A stretch of DNA of 64,000 nt from Prevotellaceae bacterium (GCA_019420585.1 JAHZGX010000020.1:37855-101854), one strand, 5' to 3'; numbered from the stretch's first letter, positions 42,268 through 51,360 are shown. The notes: generated by a model not told the origin, from the letters alone. Numbers and translations are program-made.

Positions 42268-43340
42268 CTGTCCCGATAGGCCGAGGGAGTCTGGCCTGTA
42301 AGTCTGCAGAAAAACACACAAAAGGCAGCCTGCGAGGAAAAACCCAGCCGCTGGGCCACCTCCTGCACGGTGAGGTGGGAGGAAGAAAGGAGTGCCGATG
42401 CCTTCTCGGCCAGGCAGGCATCCAGAATCTGCTTGGGAGTCCTGTCCACCACGCGGGCCGTAACCATTGCCAGATAACGCTGGCTGACAGCCAGTTGAGC
42501 GGAATAACTGGATATGTTATGGTCTGTGGCATAATGGGCGGCCACAAGCGACATGAAACGGTTATAGATGTCGGCGGGACGCATGGCACGTGAGCCGGCC
42601 TCCACAGCATACACCACACGGTGGTGCATGTAAGTATGAGCAGCCGAGACAGCCTGAGGCAAAGGGTCACCCATCGCCATGCGGGCGGCAATGGCCGATG
42701 ACAGCGCACTGCTCACACCATGCTTCTGCCACCCTTCCATGTTGGCCGACGAGAAGAAACGTCCCTCTGCCCCATGGAGCAGATAGGCCGTGAGACGGTC
42801 TTGCGACAAGCGGCCGCCACGCAGCAGCACGGCTCCGGCTCCCGTGGAAGCCAGCAGACGCGCGGCACGCTCCATGTCGCCATCGGTACGGATGCGCATG
42901 CCCAGCACAGCCTCAGCCTCGACCACGCGCAACAGCAGTAGGGCGGCACAGGGAAAAAGGGTACTCTCCCACAAGCGCACGACATCGTCTGACACCAGTT
43001 GCCTGCCCGATGAAGTTATCAGTCCGGGAGCCATCACAAGCCGGGAATGCCCCTCCAGTTCACGCCGCACGGCCATGAGCGTGTCGGCATGGCGCAGCAG
43101 CCCCACCTTCACGGCACGCGGATGCAATTCGCGCATCACGGCACGCACCTGACCTGCAACCACATCGGCGGGCAAGTCATGCACGCTGCCTATGCCTTGA
43201 CTATCCTGCACAGTAACTGATGTGACCGCGGTGAGAGCGTACCCACCCAGGGCCGTGATGGTGCGCGCATCAGCCTGCACGCCAGCACACGCCATGCTGT
43301 CAGAGCCATTGATGCTCAATACAGGTATCTCCTTGTACAT
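42261..43340 (-). CDS. Degenerate ThiD (HMP/HMP-P kinase) domain fused to AraC-type DNA-binding domain
   Basis: A 359-residue fusion. Residues 1-245 follow ThiD (VLSINGSDS..AGVQADARTITALGGYALTAVTSVTVQ), but key positions differ: the SGGAG loop reads MACAG, the DPVM segment reads APGL (104-107), and the anion-hole GTGCT reads GVSSA (208-212), losing the conserved cysteine. Residues about 265-359 are an AraC C-terminal domain (two helix-turn-helices, ending FFCRLTGQTPSAYRDSH). I infer a regulator that senses thiamine pyrimidine intermediates through a dead or weak kinase domain. A TAACTTTG box ends only 5 bases before the ATG, hinting at a leaderless or near-leaderless message. Confidence 0.85.
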   Translation of the reverse strand: MYKEIPVLSINGSDSMACAGVQADARTITALGGYALTAVTSVTVQDSQGIGSVHDLPADVVAGQVRAVMRELHPRAVKVGLLRHADTLMAVRRELEGHSRLVMAPGLITSSGRQLVSDDVVRLWESTLFPCAALLLLRVVEAEAVLGMRIRTDGDMERAARLLASTGAGAVLLRGGRLSQDRLTAYLLHGAEGRFFSSANMEGWQKHGVSSALSSAIAARMAMGDPLPQAVSAAHTYMHHRVVYAVEAGSRAMRPADIYNRFMSLVAAHYATDHNISSYSAQLAVSQRYLAMVTARVVDRTPKQILDACLAEKASALLSSSHLTVQEVAQRLGFSSQAAFCVFFCRLTGQTPSAYRDSH

Positions 43341-43344
43341 ATTG

Positions 43345-43352
43345 CAAAGTTA
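43345..43352 (-). promoter_or_regulatory. -7 box immediately upstream of the ThiD-AraC start
   Basis: TAACTTTG on the minus strand ends 5 bases before the start codon. Normal spacing would put the first transcribed base at or beside the ATG. Confidence 0.5.
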
Positions 43353-43396
43353 ACACATTTCTCTCTCATCTCCTTTCTGTTACGGATTTTTCGCCC

Positions 43397-43404
43397 TACC
43401 TTTG
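43397..43404 (+). promoter_or_regulatory. Bacteroidetes -7 box of the nucleoside hydrolase-GH84 operon
   Basis: TACCTTTG, 90 bases before the nucleoside hydrolase start. Confidence 0.55.
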
Positions 43405-43494
43405 TGCAGGACGCGGCACGGCACTTGCCTTTCAGGCCAGGAAATGCCTGCCTCACAAAACTGACAAGCAACTTCAAAACTAAAAGACGGAATC

Positions 43495-44499
43495 ATGAGA
43501 CAAACTCTGCTACTGCTTCTCCTCTTCCTGGCACAGGCTATGCAGGCCAGGCACAACATCATCTTCGAGACAGACATGGGCAATGACGTGGACGATGCAT
43601 GGGCACTAGACATGCTGCACAAGTATGCCGACCAAGGACAGGTACGACTGCTGGCCGTAATGCTCAACAAGGAAGGGGTGAACCCCTGCCGCTATGTGGA
43701 ACTCATGAACACGTGGTACGGCAGGCCAGGCATCCCCGTGGGAAGGGCACTGAGGGAAGAGAAAAGCATGGAGGTAATGCCCAACTTCACCTCCATTGTG
43801 GCAGACAAGAAAGGCACCGACGGCACTCCGCTCTATCCTCACAAGATCAGCCGGATCTCCGACTGTCCCGATGCCGTGACCCTCTACCGCCGCTTGCTTG
43901 CCAAGCAGAAAGACCACTCGGTCACCATCGTCAGCGTGGGATTCAGCGGCAACCTGGCCGCACTGCTGCACACCGGCGGCGACCGTTACTCTCCGCTCTC
44001 GGGCAGGGAACTGGTGGCACGCAAGGTGGCAGGGCTGGTAATCATGGCGGGACATATGGCCAACCCCGATTATGCAGAATACAATGTGGTCAACGACATT
44101 CCTTCCTGCCGCGAGGTGTTTGCTTCCTGGCCTACCGAGATTGTAGTCACACCCTTTGAATTGGGAAAGGCTGCCAAGTTGCCCGGCGATTGCCTTCGCA
44201 ATGACTTCGGCTGGACGGAGCACCATCCTGCACTCGATGGCGTATTTGCCGCACGCGGCAAGTATGAAGACTACCCCACCTGGGACATGACCGCCGTGGT
44301 GTATGCCGTGGAGGAATGTGCCGGATACTTCACCCTTTCGTCCCCCGGAACAATAACCGTGACCGAAAAAGGCTACACGCACTACGTAGCAGACAGCCAA
44401 GGCAAGCACCGTTATCTGACCTCCGAAGGCAACCAGTGCACGCTGCTCGTGCAACGCATGCGAGAACTGGTGGCACGGAAGCCCAAGAACAAGAAATGA
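43495..44499 (+). CDS. Secreted nucleoside hydrolase-like protein
   Basis: A 334-residue protein with a signal peptide (about 1-18). The mature N-terminus IIFETDMGNDVDDAWAL carries the aspartate cluster of inosine-uridine nucleoside hydrolases, which binds Ca2+ and ribose. VTIVSVGFSGNLAALL matches the family VTIVxxGPxTNLA motif, and a late TAVVYAVE precedes the C-terminus. Secreted members may release bases from extracellular nucleosides or act on other N-ribosides or sugars. Nine bases separate it from the GH84 gene, so they form an operon. Confidence 0.82.
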   Translation: MRQTLLLLLLFLAQAMQARHNIIFETDMGNDVDDAWALDMLHKYADQGQVRLLAVMLNKEGVNPCRYVELMNTWYGRPGIPVGRALREEKSMEVMPNFTSIVADKKGTDGTPLYPHKISRISDCPDAVTLYRRLLAKQKDHSVTIVSVGFSGNLAALLHTGGDRYSPLSGRELVARKVAGLVIMAGHMANPDYAEYNVVNDIPSCREVFASWPTEIVVTPFELGKAAKLPGDCLRNDFGWTEHHPALDGVFAARGKYEDYPTWDMTAVVYAVEECAGYFTLSSPGTITVTEKGYTHYVADSQGKHRYLTSEGNQCTLLVQRMRELVARKPKNKK

Positions 44500-44508
44500 C
44501 AAACGAAC

Positions 44509-46722
44509 ATGAACAAGAAACAACTACTGGCCACGGTCACCCTGGCGGGACTCATGGCCGAGGCACACGCCCAAAAGCCCACCCTGTCTCCACTGCCGCA
44601 ACAGGCCACATGGAGCCAAGAGGCCTTCGGACATGACGCGCGCATATATATAGAAAGAGAGGCAACGGCTGATGCCGATGCCGTGGCTCTCCTAAAAGAG
44701 AGACTGGGAGAATCGCTCTGCCTGTCGCCTTCGGAAGCAGTGCGCATGGTGATAGGCGAGGCTGGAGACAAGACCGTGAAGGCTTACCGCAAGCAGATAC
44801 CCGACCACGCCGAGGGTTATTACCTGAGCGTGGAGCCCGGCAAGGTGGTCATTGCCGGCAGGGACGAGGCCGGTACCTATTACGGCGTGCAGACCTTCCT
44901 GAAGATATGGCAACAGCAGCACGTCATGCAGTGCACCATCAAGGACTGGCCCAGCGTGGCTTGCCGAGGGGTCATAGAGGGATTCTACGGCAATCCGTGG
45001 AGCCACCAGGACCGCCTCAGGCAGTTCCGCTTTTACGGCCAAAACAAGTTGAACATCTACGTATACGGCCCTAAGGACGACCCTTACCACCGTGCACACT
45101 GGCGTGACCCCTATCCCGAGGAAGAGGCTGCAAGGCTCAAGGAACTCGTGAAGGAAGCCCACCACAACAAGGTGCAGTTTGTATGGGCAGTGCACCCCGG
45201 AGGCGACATACAGTGGAACAAGCAGGACTCCATGGCTGTGTGCCGGAAACTGGAGTGGATGTATGACCTGGGCGTACGCTCCTTCGCCGTATTCTTCGAT
45301 GATATATGGGGCGAGGGGAGCAAGGCCGACAAGCAGGCAGGACTGCTCAACTACGTGACCGACAACTTCGTCAGGAAGCATCGCGACGTGATGCCGCTCA
45401 TCATGTGCCCCACACAGTACAACAAGGCATGGAGCGGCGGCGACTATCTGAATACGCTGGGCAGCCGCATGTACCCCGAAGTGAGAGTCATGTGGACTGG
45501 CAACAGCGTGGTGGACATGATAGAGCGGGACGACATGGAGTGGATTAACGCACAGTTGGGACGCAAGGCATTCATTTGGCTCAACTACCCTGTAAACGAC
45601 TACTGCCAAAGCCGCATACTCATGGGAAAGACGTATGGCAACGGACAGGACATCAATGAACTGGTGAGCGGATTCTGCTCCAACCCCATGGAATATGCCG
45701 AGGCATCGAAGGTGAGCCTCTACAGCATAGCCGACTATACGTGGAACATGCCACAGTATGATGCCCTGCGCAGTTGGCAGCAAGCCATCGGCGAACTGAT
45801 GCCAACGGCTCCAGAGGCGTTCCGATGGTTCTGTGAAAACAACGTGGACCTGGGCAAGACTGGACACGGGCTGCGCCGCGAGGGGGAAAGTCCCCTGTTC
45901 CCCACCGGGGAGAAAGCCACCTGGCAGGACTATGAAGACTTTTTCCGTAGGCTGGACAGCGAGGCTGCCCTGCTACTGGCAGACAGCGTGAACAGTTCCG
46001 AAATGCTGGCAGAAATAAAGCCGTGGGCTGAAAGCATGCGGCTGCAAGGACTGCGCGGACTGGCCGTCACGCAGATGGCTCAGGCACAGGAAGCCGATGA
46101 CAGCATACTCTTCATAGGACTTTACCGCACCCAGCAGGCTATTGAACAGGCTCAGAAAGCCATTATCAGCCGCAACTGGGAAGGCAGTGTGGTGAAGGCG
46201 AAGCCCGTGGTGGGCGGCACAGTCATCGCGCCATGGATTGACCGCACGCTGGCCGAAAGCGTCAAGGCATACAAGAAACGGCACACTTATGGCCGGGAGG
46301 CTTTCCCCGCCCAGGCCATCGAGGACGGGCAATACACCATCATGGCCAACGGGCAGTATCTGACCGATGCACAGGCAGCAACCGACCGCACAGGTGACCA
46401 TCCCGTGCTGCAGACCGCACGAGACAGCATCAACCCGCAGCGGCAACAATGGAACGTGGAACTGGACATCACCACGGGACGATACAAGATAACCAACGCA
46501 CAGGACGGACGATATGTCAACGAGACAGGTTCCTTCTGGGCTAGCAAGACCCAGAACCCCTATGACCCCGAATGGCATACCTTTATCCTGACACGGAACA
46601 ACGACGGCACTTACACCATACAGTGCGGCGGACGGGCCGGAAAAGGATTCTGGCAAATCAACGGCGACCGCATACGCAATGCCCAAGAGGGCACCCCGTT
46701 CCGCCTGCAACCCGTGCGCTGA
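44509..46722 (+). CDS. Secreted GH84 beta-N-acetylglucosaminidase (O-GlcNAcase type)
   Basis: A 737-residue protein with a signal peptide (about 1-21). The N-terminal beta-domain (about 25-145) precedes a TIM barrel with GVIEGFYGNPWSHQDRL (155-170) and the catalytic aspartate pair Asp264-Asp265 in FFDDIWGEG, as in Bacteroides GH84. After a helical domain (about 440-610), the last about 130 residues look like a beta-trefoil or similar binding module (GRYVNETGSFW; GKGFWQINGDR). It would release terminal GlcNAc from O-GlcNAc proteins, mucin or hyaluronan fragments by substrate-assisted catalysis. Second gene after the nucleoside hydrolase. Confidence 0.94.
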   Translation: MNKKQLLATVTLAGLMAEAHAQKPTLSPLPQQATWSQEAFGHDARIYIEREATADADAVALLKERLGESLCLSPSEAVRMVIGEAGDKTVKAYRKQIPDHAEGYYLSVEPGKVVIAGRDEAGTYYGVQTFLKIWQQQHVMQCTIKDWPSVACRGVIEGFYGNPWSHQDRLRQFRFYGQNKLNIYVYGPKDDPYHRAHWRDPYPEEEAARLKELVKEAHHNKVQFVWAVHPGGDIQWNKQDSMAVCRKLEWMYDLGVRSFAVFFDDIWGEGSKADKQAGLLNYVTDNFVRKHRDVMPLIMCPTQYNKAWSGGDYLNTLGSRMYPEVRVMWTGNSVVDMIERDDMEWINAQLGRKAFIWLNYPVNDYCQSRILMGKTYGNGQDINELVSGFCSNPMEYAEASKVSLYSIADYTWNMPQYDALRSWQQAIGELMPTAPEAFRWFCENNVDLGKTGHGLRREGESPLFPTGEKATWQDYEDFFRRLDSEAALLLADSVNSSEMLAEIKPWAESMRLQGLRGLAVTQMAQAQEADDSILFIGLYRTQQAIEQAQKAIISRNWEGSVVKAKPVVGGTVIAPWIDRTLAESVKAYKKRHTYGREAFPAQAIEDGQYTIMANGQYLTDAQAATDRTGDHPVLQTARDSINPQRQQWNVELDITTGRYKITNAQDGRYVNETGSFWASKTQNPYDPEWHTFILTRNNDGTYTIQCGGRAGKGFWQINGDRIRNAQEGTPFRLQPVR

Positions 46723-46756
46723 TTCCACGGCAACAGGCAGAGAGGATGGGAAAACC

Positions 46757-46787
46757 TTGCCCAAAAGCAGGGAAAAGAGTAATTTTG
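46757..46787 (+). promoter_or_regulatory. Promoter of the PepC gene (TTG-N20-TAATTTTG)
   Basis: TTG at 46757-46759 and TAATTTTG at 46780-46787 with a 20-base spacer, 25 bases before the start. Confidence 0.8.
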
Positions 46788-46812
46788 CACCCAAAGAAAC
46801 AAGAAAACAAGT

Positions 46813-48207
46813 ATGAGAAAACTCATTCTGTGCGCATTTGCGCTCGCATGCGGCACAATGGCCCATGCACAGACAGGCATTACCGAGGACGTACTGAAGA
46901 CCCTCGAAGGCAGTTACACCAGCACTCCCACCGACAAGGCACTGAGGAATGCAATGGGTGGCACCAGCATACAGAAACTGACCCTCAACCAGGAGAACCG
47001 CCAAGCCAAGGACACGCATTTCAGCACCGAGGTGAAGAACAGCGGCATCAGCGACCAGCAGAGCAGTGGCAGGTGCTGGCTCTTCACGGGCACCAACGTG
47101 CTGCGCAACCGCGCCATGCGCACCCTGGGAGTCTCTGATTTCTTCTTCAGCCAGGTCTACCTTTTCTTCTTTGACCAATTGGAGAAGAGCAACCTCTTCC
47201 TTCAAGGAGTCATAGACACACGCAAGGAAGACATGGACAGCCAGATGGTACGCTGGCTCTTCCAGAACCCACTCTCCGACGGAGGCACTTACACCGGAGT
47301 GGCCGACCTGGTGACCAAGTACGGGCTGGTGCCTCAGGACGTGATGCCGGAGACCTACGTGAGCAACCTCACCTCGGAGTTCAACGGATACCTCAAGCGT
47401 AAACTGCGCGAGTCTGGCATCCAACTGCGTGAGAAGAGCCAACAGGGAGCCGGCGAGAAGGAGTTGCAAGCACTGAAACTAGAGCAACTCAAGACCGTGT
47501 ACCACATGCTTGTCATGGCCTACGGACAGCCACCCAAGTCATTCACCTGGGCACCCAAGAAGGGCGGCAAGTGCATCAGCGAGCCGCAGACCTACACTCC
47601 GCAGGAGTTTTACCGCAAGGTATGCGCAGGCACCGAAGACCTGTATGCCGACTACGTGATGCTCATGAACGACCCCAGCCGACCCTATCACCAAGTGTAC
47701 GAGATAGACTATGACCGTCACCTCTACGACGGGCACAACTGGCTCTACCTCAATCTACCCATGGACGAACTCAAACCCATGGCCATTGCCTCGCTCAAGG
47801 ACTCTTGTCAGATGTATTTCTCCTGTGACGTAGGTAAGTTCCTGGACAGACAGACAGGCTTCCTGGATCTGAACAACTATGACTACAGCAGCCTCTTCGG
47901 AACCACATTCGGCATGAACAAGAAGCAGCGCATACAGAGTTTCGACAGCGGAAGCACCCACGCCATGACGCTCATGGCCGTGGATCAGGACGCACAAGGA
48001 AAACCCGTAAAATGGAAAGTGGAGAACAGCTGGGGCAGCACCTCAGGGGCTGCAGGCTACCTCATCATGACCGACCAGTGGTTTGACGAATACATGTTCC
48101 GCGTGGTGGTGAACCGCAAGTACTGCACGCCCGAGGCACTGGAACTGCTCAAGAAGAAGCCCGTGAAACTTCCCGCGTGGGATCCCATGTTCATGGGCGA
48201 GGAATGA
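46813..48207 (+). CDS. pepC: Exported C1-family aminopeptidase (bleomycin hydrolase/PepC type)
   Basis: A 464-residue papain-like peptidase with a signal peptide (1-20, AHAQ). The catalytic Cys88 is in SSGRCWLFTG, the histidine in SGSTHAMTLM (near 384) and the asparagine in VENSWG (near 406). Intracellular PepC enzymes are hexameric aminopeptidases; this one is exported to the periplasm or surface, as in other Bacteroidetes. It has its own promoter and is followed by a GC-rich hairpin before rbfA. Confidence 0.93.
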   Translation: MRKLILCAFALACGTMAHAQTGITEDVLKTLEGSYTSTPTDKALRNAMGGTSIQKLTLNQENRQAKDTHFSTEVKNSGISDQQSSGRCWLFTGTNVLRNRAMRTLGVSDFFFSQVYLFFFDQLEKSNLFLQGVIDTRKEDMDSQMVRWLFQNPLSDGGTYTGVADLVTKYGLVPQDVMPETYVSNLTSEFNGYLKRKLRESGIQLREKSQQGAGEKELQALKLEQLKTVYHMLVMAYGQPPKSFTWAPKKGGKCISEPQTYTPQEFYRKVCAGTEDLYADYVMLMNDPSRPYHQVYEIDYDRHLYDGHNWLYLNLPMDELKPMAIASLKDSCQMYFSCDVGKFLDRQTGFLDLNNYDYSSLFGTTFGMNKKQRIQSFDSGSTHAMTLMAVDQDAQGKPVKWKVENSWGSTSGAAGYLIMTDQWFDEYMFRVVVNRKYCTPEALELLKKKPVKLPAWDPMFMGEE

Positions 48208-48213
48208 CAACAC

Positions 48214-48247
48214 GTTCCGGGCACACACACGGCGGCATGCCCGGAAC
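48214..48247 (+). terminator. Hairpin between pepC and rbfA
   Basis: Perfect 10-bp inverted repeat (48214-48223 with 48238-48247), arms GTTCCGGGCA/TGCCCGGAAC. There is no T run, so termination may be partial. Confidence 0.6.
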
Positions 48248-48265
48248 ATACAACCGTTACACATC

Positions 48266-48601
48266 ATGGAGACAACAAGACAGAATAAAATAGCAAGACT
48301 GATACAGAAGGAACTGAGTGACATGTTCCAGAAGCAAACCATGAACATGCGTGGGGTGCTGGTGAGCGTGAGCGTATGCCGCATAAGCCCCGACATGAGC
48401 GTGTGCAAGGCTTACCTGAGTGTGTTCCCGAGCGAAAAGGCGACCGAGATTGTGCAGAACATCAACACCAACCAGCGGCAGGTGCGCTATGAACTGGGCA
48501 CACGCCTGGGCAAGCAACTGCGCATCATACCCGAACTCAAGTTCTTCGTGGATGACTCGCTCGACTATGTCCAGCACATCGATGACTTGCTGAAGCAGTA
48601 A
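48266..48601 (+). CDS. rbfA: 30S ribosome-binding factor A
   Basis: A 111-residue KH-fold protein. METTRQNKIARLIQKELSDMF at the start, VSVCRISPDMSVCKAYLSVFP in the centre, and VRYELGTRLGKQLRIIPELKFFVDDSLDYVQHIDDLL at the end are family features. It binds the 30S subunit during late 16S rRNA maturation. The LolC/E-type permease gene follows after 20 bases, a common Bacteroidetes pairing. Confidence 0.95.
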   Translation: METTRQNKIARLIQKELSDMFQKQTMNMRGVLVSVSVCRISPDMSVCKAYLSVFPSEKATEIVQNINTNQRQVRYELGTRLGKQLRIIPELKFFVDDSLDYVQHIDDLLKQ

Positions 48602-48621
48602 GCCACTCCGCTGCCAAATAC

Positions 48622-49848
48622 ATGAATTACCGCCTGTTCATCGCCCGGCGCTACCTCTTCAGCCGCAAGAGCCACCATGCCATCAACATCATCAGCGGCA
48701 TATCGGTGGCCGGAGTAGCCATTGCCACGATGGCCATGGTGTGCACGCTGAGCGTGTTCAACGGATTCCGCGACCTGGTGGCAGGACTATTCACAGCCTT
48801 TGACCCACAATTGCGCGTCACGTTGACCGAGGGAACCACCATAAGGCAGGATGATGAAGCCCTGCGCAAACTCAGCCGCAGCCCCTTGGTGAAGGTGTAC
48901 ACGCCCGTCATGGAAGGGCAGGCACTGGTGGTGCAGAACAAGCGTCAGCACGTGGTCACCATCATGGGTGTGGCTGACAACTTCACCGAACAGGCACGCA
49001 TTACCGACATCCTGTACGGCGAAGGCACCTTCTGCCTCCACGCCGATGTGCTCGAGTACGGCATTCCGGGCATCAGGCTGGCCAGCCGCATGGGGCTGGC
49101 TGCCGACTTTCCAGACCCCTTGCAGGTATATGCCCCCAAGCGGGGAGAACGCGTGAACATGGCCAACCCGCTCTCCTCATTCAACCACGATGAACTGCAA
49201 AGCGCGGGAGTGGTGTTCAACGTACAGCAATCACGCTATGACGAAAACTACATCATCACCAGCCTGGACTTTGCACAGCGGCTCCTCGACCAACGCGGAC
49301 GCATCAGTTCGGTGGAAATCCGCCTGCATGACGGAGTGTCGCCCGGCACGGCCAAGAAGGAACTGCGGGCACTGCTGGGCAACCGCTTCCAGGTGCAGGA
49401 CCGCTTTGAGCAGCAGGCCGACGTGTTCCGCATCATGCGCATAGAGAAACTAATCTCCTACGTGTTTCTCACTTTCATACTCCTCATTGCCTGCTTCAAC
49501 ATCATCGGATCCCTGTCGATGCTGATGATAGACAAGAAACAGGACGTACGCACACTGCGCAGCCTGGGAGCCACCAACGGGCAAATCTGTGACATATTCC
49601 TGCTTGAGGGACGCATGATAAGCCTGGCGGGAGCCCTTGCGGGACTGGTGTTCGGCCTTATTCTGTGCTGGCTCCAACAACGTTTCGGCCTCATCAGCAT
49701 GGGTGACAGCGCAGGCAGTTTCATCGTGGAAGCCTATCCCGTAAGCGTGCACATGACCGACCTCCTGGTGGTGCTGCTCACCGTGGTGGTGGTGGGATGG
49801 GCTGCCGTATGGTGGCCCGTGCGCTACCTGTCCCGGCGCCTCCTCTGA
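48622..49848 (+). CDS. FtsX-like ABC permease (LolC/LolE type)
   Basis: A 408-residue protein. The start MNYRLFIARRYLFSRKSHHAINIISGISVAGVAI, with the first membrane helix, is the LolC/E family start. A periplasmic MacB-like domain (about 45-260) follows, then three C-terminal helices with FIILLIACFNIIGSLSM-type sequence, KKQDVRTLRSLGA (coupling-helix region) and LEGRMISLAGALAG. It would transfer lipoproteins out of the inner membrane together with a LolD-like ATPase, which is not in this window. It lies in an operon with rbfA and, 5 bases later, the radical SAM gene. Confidence 0.9.
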   Translation: MNYRLFIARRYLFSRKSHHAINIISGISVAGVAIATMAMVCTLSVFNGFRDLVAGLFTAFDPQLRVTLTEGTTIRQDDEALRKLSRSPLVKVYTPVMEGQALVVQNKRQHVVTIMGVADNFTEQARITDILYGEGTFCLHADVLEYGIPGIRLASRMGLAADFPDPLQVYAPKRGERVNMANPLSSFNHDELQSAGVVFNVQQSRYDENYIITSLDFAQRLLDQRGRISSVEIRLHDGVSPGTAKKELRALLGNRFQVQDRFEQQADVFRIMRIEKLISYVFLTFILLIACFNIIGSLSMLMIDKKQDVRTLRSLGATNGQICDIFLLEGRMISLAGALAGLVFGLILCWLQQRFGLISMGDSAGSFIVEAYPVSVHMTDLLVVLLTVVVVGWAAVWWPVRYLSRRLL

Positions 49849-49853
49849 TTCCC

Positions 49854-51071
49854 ATGGCCGACATCTATCCCTTTGCCCGCCCACTCTATGTAATGGCCAA
49901 GCCTGCAGGCTCGCGATGCAACGTGCGCTGCCGCTACTGCTATTACACGGAGAAGCAGCACCTCTTCCCCGCGGGCTCCTGCAACATGTCCCGCCCCATG
50001 CTGGAAGCCTTTGTGCAACGCTACATTGAAGTGCAGCAGACACCCGACATACAGTTTACTTGGCACGGAGGAGAACCGCTCCTGCGCCCCCTTGACTTCT
50101 ACCGCGATGCCGTCAGGCTGCAGCGGTATTACGGACGCGGACGGCGGATAAGCAACTGCCTGCAGACCAACGGGCTGCTGCTCACGCCCGATTGGTGCCG
50201 CTTCCTGGCCCAAGAGCACTGGCTGGTGGGCATCAGCATAGATGGCACACAGGAGATGCACGATGCCTACCGCCGCGACCAGGCAGGACGAGGCACCTGG
50301 GAACGTGTAATGCAGGCCATCAGCATGCTCAATGAATATGGGGTGGAATGGAACGCCATGGCCACCGTCAACCAGGCCAACGTGCATGAACCCCTGGCCT
50401 TCTACCGCTTCATGCGCGACACCCTGCACTGCCGTTTCCTGCAGTTCACCCCCGTGGTGGAGCGTGAGACCCGGCATGCCGATGGCCGCCACCTGGCACA
50501 GATGGCCGAAGAGGACTGTCCGCTGGCTCCCTACAGCGTGCGGCCACAGGAGTGGGGCACGTTTCTTTGCGCGCTGTTTGACGAGTGGGTGCGTCATGAC
50601 GTGGGCGAGACTTTCGTGCAACTCTTCGATGCCACCCTGGCCGGATGGATGGGAGTGGAACCCGGAGTGTGCGCCTATGCCGAGGAGTGCGGCCACGCCA
50701 TGGTGATGGAACACAACGGCGACCTGTATCCCTGTGACCACTTTGTGTTCCCGGAGTACCGACTGGGCAACATCATGCGCGAGGGGCTTCCGCACATGGC
50801 CTACGGCTCCATGCAGAATGCCTTCAGCCGACTCAAGCGTGAAGGGCTCCCCACACAATGCCGGCAATGCCCGTGGCTCAAGGCCTGCCACGGGGAATGT
50901 CCACGCCTGCGCTTCACACGCACTGCCGACGGTGAGCCGGGACTGAATTATCTGTGCGCAGGCTATCAGCAGTATTTCCAGCACGCCGCCCCCTACATGG
51001 ACTACATGCGCAGCGAACTCCTGGCTGGCAGAACTGCCGATGGAGTCATGCGCCACTTCTTCCGTTCCTAA
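49854..51071 (+). CDS. Radical SAM/SPASM protein (anaerobic sulfatase-maturating enzyme type)
   Basis: A 405-residue protein. The first 4Fe-4S cluster binds Cys22, Cys26 and Cys29 in SRCNVRCRYCYY. FTWHGGEPLL and CLQTNGLLL follow as in anSME. The SPASM part has several cysteines (CAYAEECG, LYPCDH, CRQCPWLKACHGECPR). The family makes formylglycine from Cys or Ser in sulfatases, or crosslinks peptides. The start at 49854 (MADIYPFARPLYVMAKPAGSRC) fits; longer frames overlap the permease. No sulfatase is in this window, although a 63-residue peptide gene lies convergently downstream. Confidence 0.9.
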   Translation: MADIYPFARPLYVMAKPAGSRCNVRCRYCYYTEKQHLFPAGSCNMSRPMLEAFVQRYIEVQQTPDIQFTWHGGEPLLRPLDFYRDAVRLQRYYGRGRRISNCLQTNGLLLTPDWCRFLAQEHWLVGISIDGTQEMHDAYRRDQAGRGTWERVMQAISMLNEYGVEWNAMATVNQANVHEPLAFYRFMRDTLHCRFLQFTPVVERETRHADGRHLAQMAEEDCPLAPYSVRPQEWGTFLCALFDEWVRHDVGETFVQLFDATLAGWMGVEPGVCAYAEECGHAMVMEHNGDLYPCDHFVFPEYRLGNIMREGLPHMAYGSMQNAFSRLKREGLPTQCRQCPWLKACHGECPRLRFTRTADGEPGLNYLCAGYQQYFQHAAPYMDYMRSELLAGRTADGVMRHFFRS

Positions 51072-51142
51072 AGCCTGTCTGTCCTCTCTCGTCCCCTTGG
51101 CCTCCCGGACAGGCCGTGCCAACGGGCTTCTTGTATGCCGTG

Positions 51143-51150
51143 CAAATTTA
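51143..51150 (-). promoter_or_regulatory. Possible antisense promoter behind the radical SAM gene
   Basis: TAAATTTG on the minus strand with TTG 19 bases upstream, inside the 22-base repeat array. It points into the 3' end of the radical SAM gene. Confidence 0.4.
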
Positions 51151-51151
51151 T

Positions 51152-51241
51152 CAAGTCATTCAAGGGTTGCAAACAAGTCATTTAAAGGTAGCAACCAAGT
51201 CACTTGCAAATGAAAAACAAGTCACTTGCGAGAGGGCAAAG
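51152..51241. repeat. Four 22-base tandem repeats (AAGTCA units)
   Basis: AAGTCAYTT begins at 51153, 51175, 51197 and 51219, exactly 22 bases apart. The first two units share AAGGnTnGCAA downstream; the last two share CACTTGC. It lies in the 578-base gap between the radical SAM gene and the small peptide gene. The stretch 51242-51360 has no recognisable signal. Confidence 0.7.
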
Positions 51242-51360
51242 CCGCTTCGGAACAAGAGGGGGCGACTCTTTAGGGCAAGTCTAAGAGGTGACCCCGGCAA
51301 AAAGTTCTTCCTTTTCAGAATCGCCGACTCATACGCTTATCCCCCTAGACTTATCGGGTG

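Noticed and set aside
45973..47469. 498-codon minus-strand frame spanning the GH84 and PepC genes
   Set aside because: It crosses two unrelated well-supported genes and the promoter between them.
49824..51122. 432-codon minus-strand frame opposite the radical SAM gene
   Set aside because: Mirror of a conserved enzyme; translation has no recognisable features, even though a possible antisense promoter lies nearby.
51153..51241. 22-base array as a CRISPR
   Set aside because: Units are contiguous, without unique spacers, are degenerate, and no cas gene is present.
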